A DNA stretch of 64,000 bases from Pestalotiopsis fici W106-1 (Eukaryota > Ascomycota > Sordariomycetes > Amphisphaeriales > Sporocadaceae): positions 310,001-374,000 of the forward strand of contig NW_006917101.1 in NCBI RefSeq assembly GCF_000516985.1, read 5' to 3'. The stretch's first letter is position 1; each line of letters starts with the position of its first letter. The notes under the pieces were generated by a model that saw only the letters and a program-made list of their open reading frames with translations, was not told the origin of the DNA and did not search any database. A program made the position numbers and the translations under genes. Shown in pieces: positions 1 to 9,873 of the stretch.

Positions 1-651
1 CAACCACCTAACGGATTGGGTATAAAGTGACTAAAGTTTCGAGTATGAGCTAGATTTCTAAATGGACCAGTCCGGTAGTTTTACAGCGGGTTGACGGATT
101 TAGAGCTGCACGGTAATCGCGCTTCCACGTCGCATGTTTGATTATTATGCGTAAGAGTTTGCCCTCCCAAAACGACCGAAAAAAGTACATTAAAAATGTC
201 CCGTGGCTTCTGGAAAGCTCGGAAGGTGTGAGACTCTGCTGTGGCCAATATTCTTGCTCAGCCTCAAAGTCCAACGCGTCTGGGGTCTCATTCATGATCT
301 TGGTTGCTGTCGGGTCTCGGCCTGTAAGGAAGCTGCTGGTTCCTGTGACGTAGGGGCATAGTGGGGAACGCCATCGGCTTATCGGTTATCGAAAGTATCT
401 AGGGCTAAAGAGGTATAGTACACGCTATTAGTTGCATCAACTCTCTATGCTCCAATTGCTGACTTGGAGACTGGAAGCTAAAGTAGTTGGTGATTCAGAT
501 TAGGCAACAACTGCTCATCCATTCCTATTCAAATCCGTTGGTGTTGTGAATATTGTATAACTGGTCATTCTGTCTTCTCTTTACTACTCTACATTATATC
601 TCGTCGTGTCTGAGGAATTGTCACATAAGGAGACGCAACAAGTGGTTCATT
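1..651. other. left edge, no gene recognised
   Basis: No reading frame here looks like a real protein. The short frames on both strands have no recognisable domain and no convincing splice partners. The last 150 bases are presumably the promoter and 5' leader of the WSC-domain gene that follows. Confidence 0.5.
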
Positions 652-1111
652 ATGCGCACCTCCAAGCTGTTGCTTGCCTTCTCCTGTCTCTTTAGCCCAT
701 CATGGCAGACGCACACCTACATAGGATGTTTCGTTGATTCGATGGGCCTCACAGATATCGGGCCATACACGTACTTGTCTCGTGGGCTATGCATCATGAA
801 TTGTAGAAGACACCACAGCTGGATTGTCGGGCTCACAAATGGAACGCGCTGTCTTTGTGGAAACACTATTCCGCCAATGGAAAGCAGGGTTGATGATACA
901 CACTGCAATAGAGCCTGCCCTGGTTATGCTCATGATACATGTAAGTGACCATTCCATCACGAACATTGGCCCTTTGCAGGCTAAACCCACTGTTATAGGC
1001 GGAGGTATGGGCTTTATTTCTGTATGGGCAAAGGAGCCAGAAATGGAGGAACAGTTGTCCGTAACGACATCAGAGTCCAGTCGAGTGGAGGCACAGCGTG
1101 TAATTAGCTAA
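652..1111 (+). CDS. small secreted single-WSC-domain protein
   Basis: Two exons (652-940 and 999-1111) encode 133 residues. The intron has donor GTAAGT and acceptor TTATAG, and joining there restores the WSC ending D-T-C-G-G-G. The ATG at 652 starts a short hydrophobic signal peptide (MRTSKLLLAFSCLF). The WSC (carbohydrate-binding, eight-cysteine) domain follows directly, with its hallmark YIGCFVDS start, the CIMNC pair, the RCLCG motif and the CNRACPG motif. WSC domains bind polysaccharide and occur in cell-wall stress sensors and secreted enzymes. Here there is no Ser/Thr-rich stalk, no transmembrane segment and no enzyme domain, and the protein stops about 35 residues after the domain. It is therefore either a stand-alone secreted WSC protein or a truncated sensor. 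An in-frame ATG at 553 would add 33 residues but hides the signal peptide, so 652 is preferred. Confidence 0.7.
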
Positions 1112-1598
1112 TCAAATGAGGAGGGGTTTCAATCAATTGCACTGCAAGAACCACCATTTTACCTCAAACAATATCATTATGGAGGATCTTAGCTGTTGAT
1201 GAAGTTGAATTATTATCATTGCGTTAATGTCATTTATATCTCTATAACCAGTATGAGATACGCCAATAATTGCATAGTCTTCTTTAATACATTTCCACTG
1301 AAATACAGTGGTCAACTGTACATGTTTTGATGGACAGGTTTTGCATTATTGTGTTTCCAATAATTGGTACGGAATTCTTGCTGAGGACCGCGACTGTATC
1401 GATTCTGCCGACAGATTATCTGCCATTGGCTTTGGTTTTCGTGTGTCTCTGGGCAAACGCGTCTGAGCAGATCCTGCCAATCCCGCGTCTCAGCGTGGAG
1501 AGAGAATTCGAAATCTCAATATCGGAGATAGTGGTCGAGATCAAGACAACAGAGAGACTCGACTGGGTCATGATTCTTAGATATTGTCTTGCATCCAA
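1112..1598 (+). other. intergenic region with a possible orphan terminal exon (about 1309-1466)
   Basis: A frame opening after an AG acceptor near 1308 and ending in TGA at 1464-1466 reads as protein-like, with three cysteines and the segment NNWYGILAEDRDCIDSADRL. No upstream exon with a start codon could be matched to it, and I do not recognise the family. It could be the last exon of a small cysteine-containing secreted protein, a relic, or chance. The remainder shows nothing else. Confidence 0.2.
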
Positions 1599-3078
1599 AT
1601 GAGGCTCAGGCTCAAACCATTACTGGCGGCAGCATGCTCCAGACCCGCGAGGCCCTCTCACTTTGAGGCTTGGTTGGCACCACTAGTCCGAGATGTAACG
1701 ACATGCAGGCGGTTTCAGTCGCATCAAAGCACACAAAAGCGTTCGGAACCATTGCGCATTCTATTTTGCGGCTCCGATGAGTTCAGTAGCGCCAATCTCA
1801 GGGCTCTACATGAGGAGCAGCTCAGAAACCCGGGCCTCATTGAGTCCATCGATGTAGTTGTCCGTCCGGGGAAGCGAGTGGGAAGGGGCAATAAGAAAAT
1901 ACAGCACCGTGAGCTCTGCATTGCTCTCCTTTAAATACCTCTGGTCTGACAATACCTATAGCTCCGATCAGGGATGTAGCCACAGAGCTAAAGCTCACGA
2001 TTCATGAGCGCGACACGTTCACAGGCTGGACTGTGAGTATTCAATCGTCCTGTTTCCAAGACGCTGCGTCGAGATAACAGTATTTCCCTGGAGTCCTCAC
2101 CATTCTGACACCGCTGGGACACAGATGCCCACAAACATCAACCTCATCATCGCCGTGTCCTTTGGCCTCTTCGTGCCGGCGCGTCTGCTGCGCGCAGCCC
2201 GGTACGGGGGACTCAATGTGCACCCGTCGCTGCTGCCCGAGTTCCGGGGCGCCGCGCCGCTGCACCACGCACTGCTCGCCGGCCGCGCGGCCACGGGCGT
2301 GACGCTGCAGACGCTCGACGACCGCACCTTTGACGCCGGTGTCGTGTTGGCCCAGACCCCGCTGAGTGATGGCTCTCTCTTTGCCATTCCCCCGGGCTGT
2401 ACCGTTCCCGAGCTGCAAGCCGGGCTCACGCCCCTGGCTACCGAGATGCTCGTCAGCAGCCTGCGCGAGGGCCGCCATGTTCCGCCGCACCGTGCCGTGG
2501 GCTGGCAGCAGCAACAACAGCAGCAGCAGCAAGATGGTTCTGCTTCTGGCTCCGAAACGCCCAAAGGACTGCTGCCAGACGCAACGGCCTGGGCGCCCAA
2601 GATCACGCCACAGATGCGGCAACTCGTGCCTCCATCTGACCAGGCGTCCCCAGCCTGGACTGCCCGCCAAACGGTGCTTCGGCAGCGTGTCATTGGACCT
2701 CTGTGGTGCAAGGCTCGGGAAGCGCATGGCAAGGTCAAACGGGTTATTGTGGACGATGCAATGGAAGAAGTCGCCGTGCCAGAAAGTGATGTGTTCAATC
2801 CTGAAAAGGGCCTCTACAAGAAACTCCAGATCCATCGCTCGAGTGGCCGCCCGGCCCTTGATGAGCAAGGAGGAGAGGATTCGATCGTTTCCGTCATTTT
2901 TTGGGTCCCGCATGACAGTGAGGATATATATCTCGTCGAGTCCCAAACAGCAGCTCTGAAAATAGGCCGACTGAAAATCGAAGGAGACAAGGCGAAGCCG
3001 GCGACTGTGGCCTTGGCACATTTCGAGAGCGAAGTGGTTGAACAGAACATGATAGATGCTCAGTATGTATTGAGGTGA
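1599..3078 (+). CDS. FMT1: mitochondrial methionyl-tRNA formyltransferase
   Basis: Three exons (1599-1908, 1962-2032, 2125-3078) encode 444 residues. The enzyme transfers a formyl group from 10-formyl-tetrahydrofolate to Met-tRNA for mitochondrial initiation. The first 40 residues are Arg/Ala/Ser-rich and lack acidic residues, as a mitochondrial presequence would. The formyltransferase core follows: RILFCGSDEFS, then IHERDTFTGW (split by intron 2), then GLNVHPSLLPEFRGAAPLHH. The catalytic Asn158 and His160 and the downstream Asp197 (in TFDAGVVLAQ) are present. A C-terminal domain ends at VLR. Both introns are GT-AG and keep frame exactly. Unusual is a run of nine glutamines (about residues 255-263, CAG/CAA) in a linker between the catalytic core and the C-terminal part. 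ATG 1599 is the first in frame. The gene is convergent with the STF2-like gene. Confidence 0.9.
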
Positions 3079-3471
3079 TGTACGAAGTATAATAGAGAAG
3101 TATCTCCATGTCGCATCAATGTTATCATGCTTCGCAAGAATCCACTGCCAAAATTGGTTTCACTGCAATAGTCATGAAAAGTTTGGTAATACAAGGTCAA
3201 TTGTCTCTACTTCATCTCGGAGTCAATGCCTATCGTGGTGTTACAATGGTCAAGCCTCCGTATACCAGGTGGCGTTCAGATACAGTGCTCGGCAGAAAAG
3301 CAAAATAAGAGAGACCTTGATCGTCGTTCCTCATAACAATGTCATCATGCCAGAGTGTCATACGATCCCTCCCGAAACCGTGGTGTTTTTTTCCCTTTGC
3401 GAATTCAGCACATTTCTTTCATTTGATAGCACGTCAGGAGGGACCGTCGAGTGATGCTTATATCACTTCTT
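3079..3471. other. convergent 3' intergenic region
   Basis: About 390 bases lie between the ends of the formyltransferase gene and the STF2-like gene. They presumably hold both 3' untranslated regions. Short frames are present on the plus strand but none resembles a protein. Confidence 0.5.
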
Positions 3472-4071
3472 TTACATGTGCTTGTGCTTCTCGTCCATGG
3501 AGCTGCCAGCGCTGGAGGACGTCTCCGTCTTGGTGAGGGTGTCATCTTCCTCGTGCTCAGGCCCGTGGATGCTCTCCTCAAAGACGGGCTCGGGCTCATT
3601 GACCTCGAACTTGGTCTTGAAGTCGTGCAGGTGGTTGGAGTAGCCGCTGCTGTTGGATCGGCGGCGCTCGTTGGCCCACTTGAACTGCTCATCAACGACT
3701 TCCTCACCTAGGTTGCCCCTACCAGAGGGTTAGTTTGTTTCTCAGCTTCGAAATAGATTCATGTGTCTTGTTTCTCGAATGCATGAATGTGGGCAGCATA
3801 AAAATAGATATCTGCCCAGTAAACGGGGATGCAGCTCGGGGCGTGTAAGTGCACTTTAAAGCTTACCAATTGCCTCGGCCACCGCCATTCTTTTTGGTCT
3901 TCTTGGGGTCGACTCCAGCGAAGCCGTTCTGAGCAAAGAATTTGGGAACATTCTCCTGGGGGAGAACAGTGCCTTCGGCAATGCCGGCGTGGTCCTTCTC
4001 GTTGTACTTGTGGGAGCGAGTCACTATACTAGCGTGTTAGTCATGCTATATGATCCAACTCACGACGACAT
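3472..4071 (-). CDS. STF2/HABP4-like small RNA-binding or ATPase-stabilising protein
   Basis: Read on the minus strand, exons 4071-4064, 4028-3867 and 3718-3472 join in frame to 138 residues. The core carries the fungal STF2/TMA10 signature: SHKYNEKDHAG near the N-terminus, then PKFFAQNGFAG, the Lys-Asn-Gly-Gly-Gly-Arg-Gly-Asn-Trp-Gly element and EEVVDEQFKWANERRRSNS. This element belongs to the hyaluronan/mRNA-binding (HABP4/SERBP1) family. In yeast, relatives stabilise the inhibited F1Fo-ATPase and protect against desiccation. The C-terminus is acidic and Ser/Thr-rich. The first coding exon is only eight nucleotides and the first intron would be 35 nt, with a perfect GACTAAC branch site, so the exact N-terminus is less sure than the rest. 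A GTAAGT donor at 4281 suggests a further intron in the 5' leader. Confidence 0.8.
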
Positions 4072-7000
4072 GGCACAACCACGACAGAATTTTGATAGTA
4101 CCAGAGGCTATGATTCATCAATGAATGATGGAGCAAGCCAATAGTAACAACAATCAAATGTTTGTGGACTTATTGATGCCAACAGAATATCACTTGGTAG
4201 ATGACAGACGAGAGAAGGAGCATTGCGGGGCAGCTAGCTGCTGATGACGGGGAAATAGCTTCCAGGGTGCTCACAACTTACTTTTGACAAAGGTGTTTGG
4301 TAGTACGTGATACGAGATCAGGCCTTGTGATGTCCTTTAAGCTTTGTTTGTGCTTTGGATGATGATCTTTGATGGGTTGAAGATCAAGTGAATGGATGGG
4401 TTATGTTGTTGTAGATGGGAAGGAGTTCCGGGACGAAAGCCGTTTGTCCAAGTTGGTTGATATGGGCAGTCAATGGGAGCTCCTCAATGGACGAAAGGGC
4501 GAAGTGGGGGAGGGGGGAGCAGTAACAAGCAGAGTCTATTAACTAGATCGACAAAGTTGCTACGCCTCGAGAAACAGCTAGATACCGTGACAAGAAGAGG
4601 GGAGGGAGAGGGGAGGAGCTGAAAGGTCTTGGAATCTTTTAGTTAATTAAAGTATCGACTACATTAGCTAGTTGGGTCGGCGTTTGGGGGGTTGCATCAG
4701 TGTTGGCGTAGATGATGGAAGAATGGATGACACTTTCTTCTGGTACCATGTTCGCTGTCTTGCCCGCCTTTATAAAAGCTTCCTTCAATGGAACGAGCAA
4801 TGGATGGATGGGGGGGTTAAAGAGACGGAATCAATACGGCTTGGCTACATTAATTGGCTCTGATGGACATTGGAGTAGATGCAGCAGGTACAACATCGAT
4901 ACATTTGCCAATCAAACGGCTGATTGCAACTGCTGTTCTTGCCTGCTATGCCCGCCAATACGTATATGCAACAGCTGTCGTGCAACTTTAACGATCCTGT
5001 TGGTTTCCGACCTCCTCCAATCGATGGGGCCGCCATCGTAAGTTGTTAGTGCTGGGGGGGCCCCCTCGAGATGGAGACGAGGGGTCCGGCAGTCGCGTGA
5101 CCTCAGGCAATCTCGCCTCGAAACCGCGTGAGAGCTACGACGGCTAGACCGGACCTACGATCACGACTCTTGTGAAGTGCTCAAAGGTCCCAGCTAAATC
5201 AATGTTTGTTTGTGGGTTGGCCAAATACATCTAGGATTGGTAGACAGAGGGAAAACAGCACTTCAAAGAGAAAGACTTGTTTCGGCTGTCTGGGTCAGTA
5301 GCATTGCTGGCTTAGAACACTGAATACGTATGACCTACCGACATACCAATGTAATGTCCAGTGCCTGTAGAAATGAAAGTACCACGAGGTATCCCGTAGA
5401 TCCCTCAAAGTAAGGCATGCATGTACGTATCCAGTATCAGGAGTTCCCCACGAAGGAAGTGAGTGAGTGAGATCTTATGTAGGTTCTTGTATGTAACCTA
5501 CCTACCCTATTACCAACCCTACCTGCATACATTCCTTTACCTTCCCTGTCCTGACCAAGCATCGTCGTCGATAGATGATGGCGGTAGTAACCAAATCATT
5601 AGCTGGCATGCCGCCAATCGGGGAGGGTTCTGGAGCATCTTTTCGTCCATGCTGGCTGATGGGGGAAGGGAGATGCTGAGCATGATCTTGCGAGCAGCAA
5701 TTGTCAGATTTGCCATGGCAATGCCCTTTGATTCATGCCTTGGTGATTTTTGTACTCAAAACAGTACAATTGAGGTTGTTACTTCAAAGCTCTCTGGCTA
5801 CTCAAGTCTACAGCTTCTCCGCTGAATTCAACGGCATGCGACATAAAATCCCCCGTGGTCAGAAGCAATGCAAGTTTATGTCACCGGTGGGTCCCATCGT
5901 CGTCGGCCAACTCCAGGTACCGTCAGTGAGCTGACATCGACCCCGTGCCATTTAAGGGTTGGTTTGTTTTTGGGGGCTCAATGGACTTGGCCAAAGCGGG
6001 TAACGAGAATGCGGGGAAAGTGGATCAGTACACCTTGGGCTTGCACATCCCTTTGCCTGCCTCCCAAATCCATGTTCCGCTGCATCCTGCCGCCAGCTAG
6101 GCTGACCACTGGGACGTTTTGCGACAATCAAAGGTAGCAGTCCATCTGAAATTAGAGCCGTTTCTTTGCTGCCACTTGGAACTGATTTCTCGGCCGGCTG
6201 CGATGGATACGCACTGGACTGTTCGAAACATGCATCTATTGAGAGAAATCTCTCTAGATGCAGAAGACTACTGACTCGCTGAGTCGGCGTCTCCATGTGA
6301 TTGAAGGGCCCGGCCTGTTTCAAACCGTCTGCTCATGTCTGTTGATCTACTGGGACACTGGATACAGGTGTAGATCGTACGACGGAGCGTACAAACAGCC
6401 ATGACCCGAAAGACGATGTCCTGATTTCCTTCTTGCTTTTCAAGAAAAGTTTACTTTTGAAATTGCCTTGGGGTCGGTTTACATCCCGTGTCTTGTGCCA
6501 AAAGGATGGGAAATCGGGGTCTAGCTCCAAGACTTCAGCGTAAAAGTTTCCGCTGGAAAGTCGTTTATAGTTGCAGTTTTCCAAACTGAGGGTCTTATTG
6601 AGGTTACTTTGTTATTAGTACTATTCCCGTCGGTAGAAAAACGTGAACACTTTGGCTTGGGCTAGGTCAAATGTCGTGCATCCCCCGATACCATCCCACG
6701 GTATTTTTTTTGCAATACGCCGCCCTGTCCATACTGTGACATCCAGGAATGTGTCGCCCAGATCCGACACTGTATTTGAGGGCACACGATACATTCCCGA
6801 CCCAGGCATCTTTAGTCAACCACTGGGCAATAGCGACGTCACTGCCGCCCCCCCTGCGGAGATAGGTGAGGGCGACGAGGAAGGGGACCGCCGATGCCGG
6901 ATCTGATAAGGGACCAGTTCTCAATTTTTTTTCTCCATCCACATGCAGGCGGCGCAAGTCAGATACCAGCATTTTGACTAATCCGTGCATCTCCGCTCGT

Positions 7001-7339
7001 TGGGAGTCAATCTGCCTTATTTGTAAGCGCCCTCATTCGCTGTCGCCGGACCCTTCACGATCCATCCTGCCTTGTCTCTAAACTTTTCCAACATCGATCT
7101 TTCTTGAATTGATTTTGCCCATTCCGGAGTAATCTGCCCCTCCAACCACCACTACTACTACTACTACCACCACCTCCTCTTCCCGAAAGCCCAGCCCAAA
7201 CAAACCATTGCCAACCCCGCTATTGCCAAACCAACGCAACGAAAGAAAACCGCAAGAAACATCTTTCATTTCCCACGACAACTCAGATTGGTACAAGGCG
7301 TCCGAAAATCTCACCCCCGCGCGCGCACCCCCGGTCATC
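4072..7339. other. long intergenic region upstream of STF2-like and DRE2 genes
   Basis: About 3.3 kb separate two divergently transcribed genes. Next to the STF2-like gene, a donor at 4281 and an acceptor near 4108 on the minus strand fit a 5' leader intron. Next to DRE2 the last 250 bases are C-rich, with a run of ACT/ACC triplets (about 7149-7175) and CAACG/CAAGAAAC-type sequence usual for a fungal 5' leader. The reading frames between (for example 5463-5825 and 5952-6323 on the minus strand) have no protein character. Confidence 0.5.
7148..7178. repeat. ACT/ACC triplet microsatellite
   Basis: An uninterrupted run of CTA/CTACC triplets lies about 160 bases before the DRE2 start codon, in the presumed 5' leader. 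Confidence 0.8.
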
Positions 7340-8432
7340 ATGTCGCCTTCAACTATCATGATTGACACGAGCGACGACTTCGCCTTCCCCATTGCCAAGC
7401 CGGCGCAAAACGGCTCTGCTGCCGGGGCCGCTCGAACCCTCCTCCTTGCCCCGCCGTCGATTGCGAGCCACGAAGAGAAGCTGCGCCAGGTCTTGGCCGC
7501 CCACGACCGATCCGTGACAGACTTGCAAATGCTCGATCGCCTGTCGGCCGGTCTCGTCTCTCTCCCCGCCTCTACATACGATCTGATTCTTGTTCTGAGC
7601 GATGCCGACGGTACACGGTCCGAGTCGACTCTCTTGCTGAACCGTGACGTTTTTGCAAAGGTTGTGCCATCGCTCAAGGTCGGGGGCAAGCTTCAAGCAC
7701 AAAACAGCACTCTGGGCCAAGGCACTGACAGCCCAGATGCTCGTGAAGCCGTGCTGGCAGGACTGGTTGCTGGCCCAGATGGCTTCACAAAGGCCGAAGA
7801 GGAGGAAGCAGCCGTACCGCTCAAGCTGTCCTTTGGCAAATCAAAGAAGAGAAGCGCCGCTGGCCCTCCAGTAGCTACCGTGACGGTAGCCGAGACAAAC
7901 GGCGTGGACAAGAAACTCAGCATGGCGCCTCCGGTATCAAAGCCCGCTGGTGTTGGCTTTGTGGATCTCGAAGATGATTTCGACTTTGGCGATGACGATG
8001 ACTTGATTGACGAAGACACATTGTTGACGGAGGAGGATCTCAATCAGACTTTGGCAGTCCGTAAGTCGTCCACATACCGCGCATATAGTCGATTGTGACA
8101 AAGAGCAAGCTAACATTTTTCCAGCGGCCGAATGCGTGCCAAAGGTTGGCAAGAGGCGGCGTGCTTGCAAGGATTGCACATGTGGTCTCGCAGAGAAGCT
8201 AGCTGCCGAAGACGCCAAGAAGAGGGAAGACGCAGACGCCGCATTGAAGTCCTTGAAGCTTGGCGCAGATGATCTGAACGAGCTGGACTTTACAGTACAG
8301 GGCAAGGTGGGATCTTGCGGAAACTGCTCGCTAGGCGATGCCTTCCGATGCGATGGCTGTCCATATTTGGGCATGCCGGCCTTCAAGCCTGGCGAGGAAG
8401 TGCGGTTGCTGAACAATGAGATTCAGCTATGA
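7340..8432 (+). CDS. DRE2: cytosolic Fe-S cluster assembly factor Dre2 (anamorsin/CIAPIN1)
   Basis: Two exons (7340-8060, 8125-8432) encode 342 residues. Dre2 receives electrons from Tah18 and passes them to early cytosolic iron-sulfur cluster assembly. The N-terminal part (about residues 25-150) is the degenerate methyltransferase-like domain, with [15 protein letters not shown] and [15 protein letters not shown]. An acidic linker ([21 protein letters not shown]) follows. The CIAPIN1 domain then supplies two metal-binding motifs. The first has cysteines 244, 255, 258 and 260; the second is CX2CX7CX2C with cysteines 305, 308, 316 and 319. The intron has a GTAAGT donor and a GCTAAC branch site, and it splits the codon just before the first motif. 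ATG 7340 follows a CATC context and is the first in frame. Confidence 0.93.
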
Positions 8433-9873
8433 GTTTTTATGCATTTGGGATTGGTACAATAGCGGGTTATGATTGTCACTTAGAGAAACATGTCATGAAA
8501 AGACATTCGAGGGGGCTCAGGCATATATGGATCACGAGCCAGATTATGAATAGACCATGAATTCACATGTAATCATTTCTATTAGCAGGAATACTTATTT
8601 GTTGGGAAGGACAAGTGAACAAGGCGACCACGCAACTAAATCCGCCCCAATATCTCGTTGCTTCATGACATTGAAAGTTCCATCCATAAAGTTTCCATGC
8701 TGAGATGCCAAACGCCGTCTCTGTGCAATGGATTTGGTTTTACAAATCGATGATTTCTCCGGGTTTCTACGAGCCTTGTCGCTTGTAGCTTCGTCTTGTG
8801 CTACTGTTAAACATTTCCCCTCCGTTGTTCTCCTTGGTGAATTGCGGACTCACACTGTCACTATTTGCTCTATATCTTCGCTCGGCTGTCCCAAGTACGT
8901 GTCTTGGCACGAAGCGAATTCAATGTATAATTTCGACCACTACTCTCAAGTTCCCGGAGAGAGATGCCAAATTCTGGTTTGCTGATTGTTGCCATTTTCA
9001 TCTTGTACAAATATCGTGGCCCAGCAATGTAGCAAGAGTGGCACAGTAACCAGCAGCATGACATGGTTTCTCGGCCCCATTCAATAAACTTGAAATTTTG
9101 ATGTGAATCAAAGCTGGGAACCTGAATAAGTAGTGGTTCATTGTATTTACTCAACCTCGGGGTGCAAACAGGTTCCCTTGGGAATGCAGTGCCTTCGTGT
9201 CATGGCCTTGAACAAAACCACGGCCTCAAATTACGCACAATGTGGCAGATGTTTATATTGAATCCTCGGACATGACATTTATAAATCGCAAAGACACAGT
9301 CCATAGATCATCACGGCAAGGAAGGAAAGGCCAACGGCCTCCAATACACAATCTGATTTCATCATATTGACTGATCTAAGATACCTATATTCCGGCGATA
9401 CAATGAAGAGCTTCATCGTATCCGCCCCGGAGTAGTTAGGAATCCGCCACTTTCTGCAGTCCGCCCAATTATGTATTCTCGCACGGCCGATAGACTTGAT
9501 GCCACTCAGACCAAGATTGCACCTGTCTACGTTATGGTGCATCCCCGAAGCAAAGTCAAACCGCCTTTTCTGTGCCCTACAAGCCCAGACATTTTCCCCG
9601 TGAACTTGAATGTTTATGTCACTCCCAACGCCTTGCCTAGTTGTCATGCCCACGAAAAAAAATCAAATAAAAAAAATCAAACAAATCGCGTGTTGGGGTA
9701 TATTGCGCGTCGTCTCTTCTCATAAACATCATTTGAAAGAATTTGCGTTGAAGCGCGTGTCGTAGAGTAAGCGATCGGCCATGAGAAAGTCCAGGAAAAC
9801 CTCGTCTTACGACTTGAGTCGAAGGGCGTGTTCCTTTCTTCATCCCAACATGCTCTGAAAATTGTGAAGTATG
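8433..9873. other. convergent intergenic region between DRE2 and the MIZ gene
   Basis: About 1.4 kb hold the 3' regions of both genes. An A-rich stretch near 9655-9685 lies downstream of the MIZ gene stop. No frame on either strand resembles a protein. Confidence 0.5.

Noticed and set aside
1359..1466. Resemblance to the C-terminus of formylglycine-generating-enzyme-like domains (GFRV ending)
   Set aside because: Only a few residues agree, and the conserved core of that fold is absent upstream.
2041..3021. 326-codon open frame on the minus strand
   Set aside because: It is antisense to the GC-rich third exon of the formyltransferase, which has clear catalytic motifs; long antisense frames are expected in GC-rich coding DNA.
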